A stretch of 64,000 bases of DNA, taken from Dipetalonema caudispina. Its lineage: Eukaryota > Nematoda > Chromadorea > Rhabditida > Onchocercidae. The notes beneath the pieces were generated by a model. It saw only the letters and a list, made by a program, of their open reading frames with translations, did not search any database and was not told where the DNA came from. Where the stretch lies: assembly GCA_013365325.1 (NCBI GenBank), contig JABVXV010000034.1, positions 186,001 through 250,000 on the forward strand, read 5' to 3'. Numbering within the stretch: the first letter of the stretch is position 1; each line of letters starts with the position of its first letter. The position numbers were made by a program, and so were the translations under genes. Shown here in pieces: positions 1-14,500 of the stretch.

Positions 1-257
1 ATTGGTTAAAGACTAATGCTTCCTGAAGCATGTGTAAAGCATAGGTAATTCAATTGAAAATTGAATAATAGACCATCATTATGACAAATACGTAGATGTA
101 TGGAAATAAGGAAAGCAAAATTATTGCGCAATGTTTACTCAATTTACTCTTTTGCCAAATATCCATTTTTTTTCTCTTTCTTTTTTTTTTCTTTTTTTAT
201 AATAATTAAGTAAATTTAATTTTTACAGATAAATAATAACATTTATAGAATATTAGA

Positions 258-341
<84 letters not shown>

Positions 342-3300
342 CTTTAAATGAATTTGATACTTTTTTAGATGGATTATTTGATAGATTATTTCCAATATGC
401 ATTTAAAAAAAAATGATACTAAACTAAACTAACTATATAAATGACACTCTTGCGAAAATTTAAATTGAATGTTGAGTTAAATTCCTCACGTTTCAAGATT
501 AAAATTTTTACAAGTGATGAATATATAAAATTATTTGACAACAAATTAATTTCTTTTATCATCAATAGCTTATCATCATATATGATCTTGCGTTATCACC
601 GAAAAGTTCAAGACTGATATAATTTAATGGAATTGTAAAAAAAGAGATTGAGTGGAAAAAGTTCTGTTGGAGACAGATTTTCTTATCAAAGAGAAGGATA
701 GATGAAATATTAATTGTTAATTTTAAAAGCTCAATTTTATGAATAAATTTTTTCAATATTTATCTCACGAATTCATTTACATTTTAATATGAGTTCAAAT
801 GAGTCAATTGTTTAAAAGTTGAGTTTTAATTTAAAATAAACCTTTTTCCTCGCCTTCTCTTGCAGTTATTTGCTCCAAAAAAAAAAATCAAGGATTGTTA
901 AATAATTTATAATGAAAATTTTTCGATAAAATTTCTTATAAAATATTGCAAAACTTTTGAAAATCATAATTAAAACAAAAAATTTCCAAAATAAATTTGT
1001 ACATAAGCATTTATTACCGTTTTTCTTTCTTTCTTTTTTTTTTTTTTTTTTTTTTTTTATAATATAAACACTTTAATTTTGAAAAACTTCATTGAAAAAT
1101 ATTCAGCAAGCATTGGGAATTATGATTACTGCATTGGTAAGAAAATAAGAAATAAGAAATTAGTGATTTAATGATGAATGTCTTGTTTTCCTTTTAAAAG
1201 TGTCACACATTTTAAAATATTGTTAAAGTTAAAAGAAGAAAAGGAAGAATAAAATAAAAAAAAAAAAAAAAAGGGAATAATAAGCTTTCGATGTACTTTT
1301 TTCTTCTTCCTCTTTTATTTCTGTAATAGCATTTATTGTTTTAAATATGTCCTAAAATGTCATTTTATTTAATAAAATTTAAATTTTACTACTGAATTCA
1401 TCAAACTATTATGGAAAAGAAAAAAGTATGCAATAATACTGGATATGCATGTTTTTATATGTATGTAAATTGTTGATATTGTAAAATTTATATTTTTTCA
1501 TTCATTAATTAAATTTAATGGTTATATCAGTGATATAAATGAAAAAAAAAAAAAAACTATTGATAGGGTAGTTTTATAAATTAAATTAAATTTGTAGTAG
1601 CAAATGAGCATTCAAATAAATCGTTTTGTTCAGTACTTCAAACATTTATCATATTATTTTAATTTTGCATAACATACAATTAAACATTGTTAATAATTTA
1701 TAGCACTAATAAATAAAACCTTAAAAAATTTATTTTTATTTGAAATATATTCATGTATTCCATTAACAAATGATAAGTGAGTATAAGTAATTTCTTGTAA
1801 GATCAATAATTATCATTACTATTATCATTAATATATCATATGACATCGTTCCCATTAGCAATACGATATAATCTTTGCAAATTTTATGACATAATTAAAT
1901 GTATTCTTAATAATTTAATGAATTCAAAAAAAAAAAAAAAACACTCACATAATTGGATTTTGATGCATTGATCATATCACATTTAAAAATGTTACTTGGA
2001 AAACTGATGTTCTCATTTATAAATAATTTTGATTCTTTTATTTTTATCAAAAATTTTAATGCGCACTTTTTTGAAGGAGTAAATTAATTAGAAAGCTTTA
2101 AAATAACAGGTACTTTCCTCCTGCAATTTTTCGAGATAACTTAAATAAATTTTCAATGAAGGAAGCTTTGAAAATGAAAAATTCTTTTAAGCTCATTTAG
2201 CCTATATTTCATAAATTTTTGATTCTTTTGTTCGTTGCATATTTCTATATTAATTTTATGTTTTTATGCTAATTTGCATGATTATTCTTTAATAATATTT
2301 AATTAAAAGAGCCAAGAAAAATTTTGAATTTATATCATTGCAAAAATTTTAAGCGTACTTTTAGCAATCACTTTCCAAATGTAATAATTTAATTGATTAT
2401 CTTCAAAAAAAAAAGGCGACTTAATTATGATTAGCACAATTTCATATGTAAACTTAATATTATTTACTGATAGAAGTTCTAATTGAGTGTAATGCATGGA
2501 GTTTTAAATTGGCATGAGTTTTTAGAGTTTTTACATGTCACCTTTTGCGATGACCATTGTCCTGTGATTTGAAATTTCAATTTTTCACTAATCATCAATT
2601 GTCAAATCTTAAATCATCTGGCACAGATGTCGAAGTATTTTGCTGAAATCGATAGAAACATTTGAGCTATACTTGTTCACTGCTTGTAAATTTGATAATT
2701 TATGAAATTTCAAAATATCAGATAATAATTGAATGAGATTTTTTAGCGATATTTAGAATTGAAAATTGTTACAAGTGGGAAACAAAATATTTGAAATGAA
2801 TGATATTTGCATTAGAAGGCTCACAAGAATTATTTATTGATAAAGTTCAATTTTTTTTTTTTTCAATTGTGTACGAGCATTTCGTAATTTAAATTTCATT
2901 TGTTTAATTAATCTGCTGCAATTAACGAATTGTAGTATTTTAAAAATTAATAAATATATACAAAATTAATTTTCCTAAGCAGACGATTAGTATTTATAAC
3001 AAATATTAATGATCATTTTTTCTCAAAAAATCTTTTTAATTCAAAAAAACAAAAAGAAATCGTTCATTTGGAAATGAAATAATAATAAAGCAGTTAAAAA
3101 TATTTTCATTATTAAGTATAAATCGTTTTCATTCTCTAAACTTAGAATTATTATGTTTGTTCAGAACTTTGAAATTATAATACTACCCTGAAAGGATATG
3201 TTTAATTATTTTTGTTGTTGAATAAGTCTGAATTATTCCTTTTCCAATGTTTCATAATTTATTTAGACAACTTTCTGAACAATATATTCTAACAAATGAG

Positions 3301-6300
3301 ATCAATGAGTAATTTTTCAGCTTCAAAAAATATGAAATTAACAAAAATTTGAAAACTGTGATCTCACATTAGATTTTGTCCCTAAAATGTACTTTTATAA
3401 ATCTATTTGTTGTTTTGTGACAAGTGATAATTACATCAATGGAGAAAATTTTTCCATTCAAATATTAAGTTACAGTAAGGAATAATGAAAGAATGAAAAG
3501 ATAAGATATTGAAAATGAATATTTATTACCTTCCTGTCATTTGCTATTTTCCAAATTTCGAATTTCAAATAATTTTGAACTGATATCATTTAATGATGAG
3601 TAAACATTCTATTATGTTCATAAATAATTGCAAAATTAATTAGATAGAAGCATCATTTGCTGTAGGAAATGATTATCATCAAATGTTACTATAAATTTAT
3701 TCTTGAAACAGTTCAATGTTCAAAATTTCATTGTGTTGAAAATATTATTTGCTTTTTCAGGAATTTTTGACAAAAAAATTATTGCAAATAACAGTAAAAT
3801 GAAATAAACGGAATGAAATAATTTCATAGGTAGATTGAAAAGAATGTTTGAAATTATTTGAGTATTCAGACAATCCAATGACAAATAGGTAAACTGCATA
3901 AATGTTCTGATTGAAATTGTTCCAATATTCAAACTTTATTCAATTCAGTAATATTATTGCTTAATCGCTTTGCAATTACATGCCGAATTAAATCTTGTCC
4001 TAGGCTGGTTATACCTTTTAATTTACCATATTTTTCCCTTTTGTCGATCGATAATTTCGATCTTATTTTATTTTATAGTCTTCCATCATTTATTCCATAT
4101 TTCATATCATATTTCATTTTAAGTAATTTGCTGCCTATTCATTCTTTTCCCTTTTTTTTCCCAAAAATTTGGATTTGATTGATAAATTTTTCAATTTATA
4201 TTTAGAAAATGCTTTTTAAAAAAAAAAAATTGACGAATTTTTATTGAAAAATCTTGTAAGGATGTAAAAAAAGAAAAAAATTTTTTTTTTCGATTAAAAG
4301 CTTCAATTTGAGTAGGAGGAAAAAGAATGGAATAGTAGGAAAGAAAAGGATAAATGAAGAATAAAAGCAAAGAAGTCCTCAATAACTGGCAGCTTTTTCT
4401 GGCTATATGACATTTCTACTAAAAGTTAGCAGCTGTGCCAAGCAATCAAAATTTGATATCAATAATTTTCTGGCTGAACAAAGATTGCATATTCTTTTGT
4501 TTTTGCTTGCTTTTGATGCCTTTCAGAAACCGGAAGTTCTTTCATATTTCATCCTTTATTACATTTCAAATATCAACCAAATTATACATTAATTAAAAAA
4601 CACAATTAATCGTTTGATAATTTATCATTTCCTTATCTATTTATCATAAAATATGATATGCATCAATTGCTATCAAATATCAACAATTCCTATTATTCCT
4701 ATCCATATTAGCAAATCGTTAAACATATCCTTTATCATAAATAAAATCTTTTTCAAACTAAAAATTTGGAAATTTTATCAATTATTTAGTAGTTCAAGAT
4801 GAAAAATTTAAATAAATATGTTTGTAAATATATACAAATTGTTAGAGTTATTATCTTTCATACTGATTGCTTCCAGATGTTTTATTAAATCACTTGGAAT
4901 GTTTTTGATCCTTTCCAATTATCATTATTAAGAATGATATTAATGCCATTTCTTTCTTTCACAATCGTCGAATTTCAAAATATCAAATTATATTATTCTA
5001 TAATCGTTCCTCCTCCTCCTCCTCCTCAATTGCTATCAGTATTTCTCTTATTCTTATCATTCAATGTATCAGCTAGTGTAATTGTTATACCTTCCATGAT
5101 TATTATCACTATCATACGAAACATGTCAATGTTAAAATCACTGAATTAATAATCATATATTTTAGCATTGGATTTAGTCATATAAAAGATCAGAAAATCA
5201 AATTCGATAAACTTGTTAAAAATTATATCCTGATCGATATTGAATAATACCTATAACTAACTAATATCTATACATTATGTTAGTAAATTCTTAATCTTAT
5301 TAGTTTATAATTTAAATTACAATTTATTTATTGGAATGTTTTAGCAGTATGCTTACAAAAACTTGATGGATAATAAACTCTGAGATATTAATTTAAATCA
5401 TATATATTAGTTTTTCGGGAAGCTTTTTTCGGTTCTTTTTAAGAATTCTAATGATGTCCTATTTAAGTTTTATTTTGCATCCTGATATGCTGTAAATATA
5501 GATCTTGAAATTTCTCATTGAAATATTTCATATTTTAAATTAACTCAGTTTTGTCAAGTAATTCCAACTCATAATGTCGTGCTAAGTTCAATACTTCAAT
5601 TTTATCAAACTTTTAATAAATGAAGCCAATAAAACTGTAATACTTCCTCTAATTTGTTGCTTTTCTATTTAGATACATTTATAAATAAATTTTTCTTAGA
5701 AAAATTCTGATTTTTAACATTTTTGGAACACTTTCATTATTTTAAAAATATATAATTATTTCTTTGTGTAATCAATTCTATTTTGAAATATGTCACTTTG
5801 AAAGTATTCATTAATACTTCATGATATCGATAATATGCATTATAATAGTTAAATATATTATGTAAATTCTGTTAATTTATCAATTGAATTACATTTTAAA
5901 CTATAAATAAAAGTGCATATTTTAGTGTTCTTCTCAATATCATTAGCGGTAAAAGTAATTATAATAGACTTCCATTTCCAAGTTTAATTCCATTACAAAA
6001 TTTTAAAAATGAACTTTAGCTTGAATAGTCAAACTTCATGATTGTTTGCGATTTAGAATAAATTTTTTTTTTTTTTTACACCACATAAATGGAAAATGAA
6101 ATTCATGTAATATACAACGTTTAAGCGTCATAGATTTGAATATTTTAGTCATTTCATAAAAATTCATTTGTTTAGATTACTTCAAATTATTTGGATCAAC
6201 AAGTACTCATTGAGCTGAAAATTTCAACATTATTTTTTCTGATGAATGGCTCGAGCACCAGGCTCAGTCTTATACGTAAGTTTTATAATTTTCTTAATAA

Positions 6301-8480
6301 AAGGAAACATTTTGTAATTCCATCCAATTAAAATCCTAAAATAAATATTCCAATACAATTCAACTAATTGCTATAGTAATTCCACAAATAAAATATGATA
6401 GTTTTACGTAAAATAGAACTTCATATTAAATTTGAAAAAACTTCAATGACGCAAATGTTTTATTGCGTATTAGTGATTGTCGTAAGAGTTAAGTGAAAAT
6501 GTAACATTAAGAAAAGATTTTTTATTGAATCAAAGAGAGAATGCATTTTTTCCACTGAAATTAGCATTTCAAATATTTGTTCCTTTACTCTTTTAATCTT
6601 AAAATAGTTCGAAAAGAAAAAAAGAAAATCACCAATATAATATTTTTGCTATTTAAATTTATAAGTCTACCATTTCAATTGAAAATCTTTTAAAACTTAT
6701 TAATTATTTGTTGACAATAATTTAGAATCTTTTATTGTTGTTAAAAATTATGCTAACAATAATGAAAATATTATTGGTAATAAAATTGGTGATTTAATTT
6801 TTAATTATAAGTATATAGTACCCTTATTGTTTGCTTATTTTATTTGGGATAAAATTATTTACAAATAAAATTGCATTTAAAATGTTTAACAAATTTAAAT
6901 TTTTATCGAACCTTTTTTTTTTTACACTCATTTAAATCATACTTTAAACCTTAATCATTTCTTTCTTTTTTTCTTCCATTTATTTTTCCTTTTTTTTTTT
7001 TTTTCGTAATATTTTGAAAAAAATTTTCGACATCTTTTCATAGATCATCAAAATGAATGAGATTTCTTTGGGGTATCATTTAAGAAAACATATTTTTGCC
7101 GTTTCTTTACAATGATATTTCTCTCCATCAACATGATAGCTTTTTTTTTTTTTTTTTTTAGGATCATTGCAAAATAATGTACTATTTGAAAATTTTATTC
7201 AATAAATAACCCAAAAACATGCTTAAAGCACTCTCTTATTTTCAATCCGTCTATAATTTCCCTTCTTTAAATTTGTTCCCATAAATTCATACTTCAAAAT
7301 TTTTAAAAATTTTCTTACTATTGAATCAAAAAAAAAAAAAAAAAGGGAATTTATTTTTGTAATCATTGCTAGAACGAGCAAATTTCTTAACCTAAGTTGT
7401 GTAGTTTTTAACAAATTTGATGAATTTTTTTTCTTTTCGAAATGATTTTAAAAAAAATTTTCTTTCAAAAGTTCTATGGAATTCATAATACTAATGGATT
7501 CCTAACGTTAGAAAGAAAAAATATTTAATTATAACCTTATTTTTGTCAACTTCAGTTTTCGCTCAAATTTTATTTGCATGATAATTGTATGAATATTTGA
7601 AATTAAAAAAATTTCAACCAATAATCATTTTTTTAAGCAGTTATTTTAACGATTTGTTGGCAACATTTCGCAGATCAAAATGATTCTCATTTTCCATTAG
7701 CAAATACTTTTCAGCTGAATCTCTTTCAAGAAGATTTTTCAACAAAATTAAATTTGTATAATTTCAATTGGATGGGAACATACACTTACTTCTTTTAGTA
7801 AAATAAAAAAGAAAAATAAGAGACTATAAATTTAATCATTTTATAAATTCTTGTTGAATAGTTGCCTGCCTGTACGGTTTTTCTGCAACACACTTTGGTA
7901 AGTATTATCCCAAGGAGGAAAATGATAATTCAGGAATGTGAAAGTTTGATTTGAAACAATAAATGCTTTTTACAACTTGCTATTTATTTAAATTCGAGTT
8001 AATTTGAAGCGAAACTATAATTTAGCATTGATTTACATGAAGAGCATTTTGTTCGACTGATTATTTGTTTGGAAACAAGGAAATTTATTATTCAAATTAA
8101 TAAATTGTAATTTTGCGAAGTCTCAAATTAGCAACACTCTTCAAAATTTAAAACAAACGAATTAATTATAAAATTAAAAAAAAAAAAAAAAAAGAAAAAT
8201 AATATCTGCGTTAACGTTGTTTATTTGTATTGTGAAATATGAATGGAAAAAAAACTAAAATACATACTTTAAAATTATTGATTTGTTTGTCAATTTGTTG
8301 GTTTCTTGATGAAGAAAATCCCTTGGGATGATTGGTTAAAAATTAAATACCATTTCATAAAATTTAAAGATTCGATGAAAAGTTAAAAAGTTAGAAAATA
8401 AAAGCCTAAAGGATAATTTTGCATTAATTAAAAATTTTTGGTATTAAGTTAACAAATCTTGTAATTCTTCCTTATTTTAA
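1..8480. other. Gene-poor 5' flank
   Basis: I found no recognisable protein family on either strand. The open frames present are short, A+T-rich and dominated by Phe, Leu, Ile and Lys, as expected by chance. Three short stretches have exon-like borders (1107-1136, 6246-6275 and 7862-7897, all + strand); they are discussed as findings because no chain to a known gene could be made. Several A or T homopolymers of 15 or more bases are scattered through it. Confidence 0.6.
260..341. repeat. 82-base poly-T tract
   Basis: An uninterrupted run of about 82 T residues, the longest homopolymer in the window. Its true length in the genome is uncertain because such runs are hard to sequence and assemble. 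Shorter runs of 20-40 T or A occur throughout (for example near 20080, 30680, 30830, 32470, 39380 and 41820). Confidence 0.9.
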
Positions 8481-8481
8481 G
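8471..8481 (+). promoter_or_regulatory. Likely trans-splice acceptor, ammonium transporter
   Basis: A pyrimidine-rich stretch ending in TTTTAAG lies 19 bases before the ATG at 8501. An acceptor with no upstream partner exon, close to a start codon, is the usual mark of spliced-leader addition in nematodes. The AG is at 8480-8481. It could also be a cis-splice acceptor of an unseen 5' UTR exon. Confidence 0.4.
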
Positions 8482-8500
8482 TCTAAATAAACTTTATTCA

Positions 8501-11500
8501 ATGCCTAAACATAATGGTAAGTTGTAAGCTTCAGCGATAAACATGACGATTACAGAATTATTCCAATTAAAATTAATTCTTTAATTTCCATTGATTATCT
8601 TCATAAGGCAATTATACTTTATTTTAAATAATTTATTGAATTTAAAAAATATCGATGATACTATAAGACTTGAAATATTCGTTTGTTATTATTAAGACAA
8701 ATTTATTCGTTGCTTCATTTGTATTATCAATTAATCAATGCTAAAAGGTTGATAAAATTTTTGTAGGTAAACATGAATGATCTGAGCTTTTCAAGGAATA
8801 ATTGGTTGATAATAAACAATTTGAATAATTCATGCCTAATTGTACCCGCGGGATACTGCCATTAAGAAATCTCATATAACAAATGCATTTAAATGATTGA
8901 TAATAAATGCCAAAAGTACAGGAACAAAAAAATCTTTCTTGTTTTTTCAGCTTGAATTTTTTTCAAAGAATGACTTGAAAACAAAGTCTTTAATAAAAGA
9001 TTGAGTGGTTCAGTTTAAAATTTAAAAGAAATGAATATGTGAAAGAAGAGCGTAAAAATTATTCCATCAAAACATTTCAATTTACGGAAACTTTTCAAAA
9101 ATTAAATAAAGCAGAAGAAAGTTTCAATTTTTTTTTCTTAACGCAAACAAAAATGGTATAAATTTTGTTGTGAGGAAATAATTAGCAATCCATTGGACTG
9201 CTGATTATACAATAATGTAAATTTGCTAAATTTTGAGTGCTAATTTAATTTGATCCCTTATAGATTGAATCAGTTGAATTTTACGAATTTTTCTTTCTTC
9301 GCTCCTTTTTTCTCCAAAAAAAAAAAAAAAAAGAAAAAATATTTCCTCTTTTTGTACAACAATTGTTTGATTTTCTTCGTGTAGTTTATTAAATTACATT
9401 TATCGAAACATACTTTAACATTTCCAATGATAGAAGTAATTCAAATTTAAGCAATATACAATTATATAATTAACACAAAATGTTAATCTTTAATATTACA
9501 AATACATATTTGAAATGTATTAATAATTTAATACAAACTTATGGAGGAAAAAAAAATATACTGATCGTTACAAATTATATTCATTAATATTATTGAAATA
9601 ATTTCTAATTTTTTTTTTTTTTCATCCACCTCATCATTTATCTTTTCAAGATTTAACAATAATATTGTAAAACTTTTCATTTCAGAAACGAAACATTATT
9701 CGTTATATGCTAAGTTACCGTATAATGTAGAAGTTGAAAAATTGTATCAAGATGATGCGGTATGGATTACTACCAGCAGTTTCATCATTTTTACCATGCA
9801 TTCAGGTTAATTTCTCTTTTTCAAATTGTTAAATTTTATAAGATTTTAGTATGTTTAATTAATTTTAAGCAAATTGTAATGTAGCAAAAAGTAGTCATAT
9901 TATTTTAAATTTATGTATGATACAAATTTTTAGCTTGTATTTTTGCATTGTAAATATTGGATAAATTATTGAATTGATGGTGAAAAAGAAAAAGATATTG
10001 ATAGAATTATGATCAAAAAAAAAAAAGTGATGTTGAAAATTTTCAATCATAAAAGGGAAATTTTAGGGAAATTTTCAGTTAAAAATGAAATATATGAACA
10101 GTTTAAAATTTTCAAAATTTATCAGGAAAACTTTCAATCAAAAATTAAATTTTGTAAAAAAATAAAAAATGAAATTTTTCAAAAAATTTGAAAATTTTTT
10201 TCCATTTCCAGGTTTTGGCTTATTAGAAAGTGGTAGTGTAGCAGCAAAGGATGAAGTAAACATTATGGTAAAAAATGTTGTTGATGTAGTTTTTGGTGGT
10301 TTAGCCTACTGGGCATTCGGTTATGGACTTAGTTTTGGTAATGGAACTTATAGCAATGCTATCACAGGATGGGGCAAATTTTTTTATAATCCACAAAGGT
10401 AAATTTTTTTCAAAATTTAAATTTGAATTTTATGGTACAAAGAAATTATGTCTTTTGTATATCTTAACAAATTTAAGATATCGATTGTAAAAAATTCTTG
10501 AAAGAAGTTCGAAAATTTCTGGAAATTTGAAAATTAATTAATAAATTTATCTTTAATTACTATATCTTTTTAACGTTGAAATAAAAATAAAAAATAAAAT
10601 ACTTGTAATTCTTCCTGCATTGATCGTCCTGTTATTTTGTAAAATATTAAAATGTTTGAGATGAGGGATTGGATCAAAACTATTTTTATTTTTTTATCAT
10701 CAATGAATATAACGTTATAATGCGACAAATGAAACTTCTTGATTTCATTTTACTGCCAAATTACTTCGTTATTATTTTAAAGTGGAAATTTACTTCAACA
10801 ATTAATAATTTCTGTAAAGGTAAAATGTCAAATCAAATTAGAAAAATAGCAGAAAACGAATCATATAAGTAATGTATTGTTTCTGTTTCAACACTATTCG
10901 ATGATTATTTATCGGATAAAAAACAAAGTTTTTTCTTTTTCAAGTTAGCAATGTTCGATTAAAAGTTTTAGTTCACTGAAAAACTGATGGAAATGTTTTT
11001 ATGTATTCAAATTCTTGAACTGTAGTTATCAGCATTTCCAACTTGTCATATAATTACTTAATATTTTCATTCTATTTTATCTTTTTTTAAATATTTACTC
11101 TATCATAATATCTTTCATTAAATAACATAACATATCATTTCATTTTACTTATCATTTGCAAAGTTCTTACAAATTTTATTAATAATTGAAAAATTTGGGA
11201 GAAATTGTTAATTGAAATGAAAATTTTGAAATTTGAAACTAGAAATTTTCCTTTTCCTAATGAATAATTCTCGAAATGTGATCAATTTTTGATGCAATTA
11301 AGAATAAATTACTGTTACTTTTCAGGAGAGTAAATGAAGCGCATTTTTCATTTGAAATTAATAGTAAATTACACATTGCAAATCTTGTAATAAATGAAAA
11401 GTAATGTGATTGATGTATGGGATAAGAAAAAGAAAGAGAAATTTTTCAACAAACGGAAAAATGAAAATGATGAAATAAAATGGAATATCGCATGTTAGGA

Positions 11501-14500
11501 TATGAAAAATTTTCTGATTTAAAATTAAATTTTTAAAAATTCTCTTCAAAAATTGCAAAAATTATTAACGCACAATAATTATAGGATATTTCATAATACA
11601 AAAAAATAAAAAAAAGAAAAGGATTACATATTTATGCTGATTTATCATTTATCAGAACTTCATAAAGTCTCAAGAATTCAGAAATTATTCGAATCCATAA
11701 ATTAAGATTCTTATTTTTATTTTATTTCAACTATCTTCTCATTTTTCTTTTCCATCTTATCTAGTATCTTTGTTGTAATTTTATCAATTCCAGAGACATT
11801 GATTCTCCACGTAATGAAGGCTGGGCTTATGCAAACTTCTTATTTCAACTTAGTTTTGCAACAACCTCATCAACAATTGTTTCTGGTACGATACTATACA
11901 AATGACATTTTTTTTTTTTTTACTATTTTTTGCAAAAAAAATTTATAAATTTAGAGGTGTCAAAATAAGTAACCATTTGATTTAAATGAAAATTTAAGTA
12001 TTATTTCACTTGAAAGTAACAAAGTTTTTTACTATAACTTGAGTAAATCGCTTTTTTTTTCCTTTTTTTTTTGTTTCATTTGTAAAATTTAATGAAGGAA
12101 AAAAAAAAACAACTCATACCATTCGTTGAATTTTAATTTCCAATAAATGATAATTCTTTTTAGTGAAATATTAATTTGTTTAATTTTTTTTAGGTGCAGT
12201 AGCTGAACGTGCTAAACTCAAATCATATATTTTACTTGGTTGTATCGTAATTCTAATACAAGCATTACCATCACATTGGGTATGGGACAGTCAAGGAATA
12301 TTCTTCAAATTAGGCGTCGTTGATTTTGCTGGCTGTTCATGTGTAAATTATTATTATTATTTTTATTAAATTAAAGAGACAATCATTTAAATCAAATTAT
12401 CAAAATTATCAAAAATGCAGAATATACATTTTTTTTTTTACGTAGATTTAATAGTAACTGCGTGTACGCCTAAAATTTACCAAATTTACATAAATGTTGC
12501 AGTAATTATGGGTAAATACTTTTACATAATGTTTTGAAATTTTCCAAATACAGTAAAAAAAGAAGAGAATGAAAAATATAATTGAAAATGTGAAAATAAA
12601 AAATTGAAAAAGATAGCAAGATAGGATTTTGTCAAATTTTACTAAATTTGCGCATCATACTTCAAAATAATTAGCAGATCTCTTCAAATAAATGATATGA
12701 AGATGATATGATCAAATTTTCATTAAATTTTAGATTCATATGGTTGGTGGTATTATTGGATTAGTGGCTACAATTTACTTAAAGCCACGTCGTAATCGAT
12801 TTAATGAAAATTCGGTGCATCAGATGAGTTCACCGACAAATGCGCTTCTTGGAACTTTTATGCTTTGGTGGGGTTGGTTTGGAATTAATTCTGGATCAGC
12901 TTGGGGTGTAACAAATGGTCGTTGGCGACTTGCAGCCAGGTTAACATTTATTGGACAATACCTAGAGGTAGATAGTATTAAAATATAACTGATCATTTCA
13001 TCAGTTAGGTAATTATTTACCTCTTCGGAAATGATAATATCCTCATCTATACTTTCATGTTTTTTAAAAACTACAAATTATATAAATATTGGGAAAATTT
13101 TTGCACTTTTTCTCTTCAGCTAGACAGCTTAATGCATCTTTAGCTTCATCAATTTTAGATTTTGAAATTTAATTTAGAAAATTTTTGAAATATTTTCCAT
13201 GGAGAAGTGAAAAAAAAAAATGAAATTTGAACACGTTGAATTGAATTTTATGCAACAAAAAAAAAAAAAAAAAATGAATATTTTAGAGCATCAGTGGCAA
13301 CAATTATGAGTTCAATAGGAGGTGGTGTTACATCAATTACATTCAGTTTTGCTAAAACACGAAAATTACAAGTTAATTATCTAATCTTTGGATTACTATC
13401 TTCAGTAGTTGCCATTACAGGTAAAGCTTTTTTTTTTTTTTTTTTATTAAATTTGCATAAAGTTATCATTTTATAATATTTATACATATGTATTATTTAA
13501 ATATTGTAAAATTTTCTTAAAATTCAAACTATTTTGATTACTTTTCAATCTTAATTATTCGTTTGATTTGCATTGAAATATAAATCAAGGTGATATTTAG
13601 GTTAACTAATATCCTGTTAAATGATAAATAGAAGTTTATTAAAGTGTACAGCGAAAAGAAATCATAAAGAAATTCATCACAAAAATGTTTAAAGAGTTTT
13701 AAATTTAATTCAAATTTCTTTCTTCTCTTTCCTCCTTCCAACGTAAAAAATCCAACATAAAAAACTTAATTTATGGAAAAGAACATTTCAATTTTAAAAA
13801 TATAAATTGATTTGTCTCTTTTAATACTTTCTATGAACTGAAAATCGTATGTACTAGTATTCTTCTTCTTCTTCTTCCAGTTCTATTAATTAGTTAAAAA
13901 AAAAAAAAAAAAGTTTTATCGATTCATTAAAATGATTCATTTTTAAGCTACTATTCCTATGAAATAAATTTTATTGATGAAAGATTAAATTTTTTGAAAA
14001 AATTTATTTTCATATAGCAATTTGTGCTGTTGCACGACCATGGCATGCATTATTGATTGGTGCAATTAGTTCAACCATTTCCATCTCAGTAATACCAGCT
14101 TTGGAATTTTTGAAAATTGATGATCCGGTTGGTATTATACCAATTCATCTTACATCATCTATATGGGGTATGTGCGCAGTTGGTATTTTTGCGGAGGATG
14201 ATCAAGTATTGGTATGCATATATAATTTTATTAAATGATAATTATTTTGTTTAAATTTTCAACAATCAATCAATCAATAATTTAACAATACAATGAAATA
14301 AATGATTTATAAATGGTAGTATTGTTTAATAATTTACAAGAAGAATTTTATCAATTTAATATTTAGGCAATAACAAGTGGACATTATGGTTTGATATATT
14401 CGGGAAGTTTTAAATTACTTGCAATACAAATGCTCTGCACAGTAACTGTTCTCATTTATAGTGCCATTTTTGGACTTATTGCTTTAATTGTAAATTTTTT

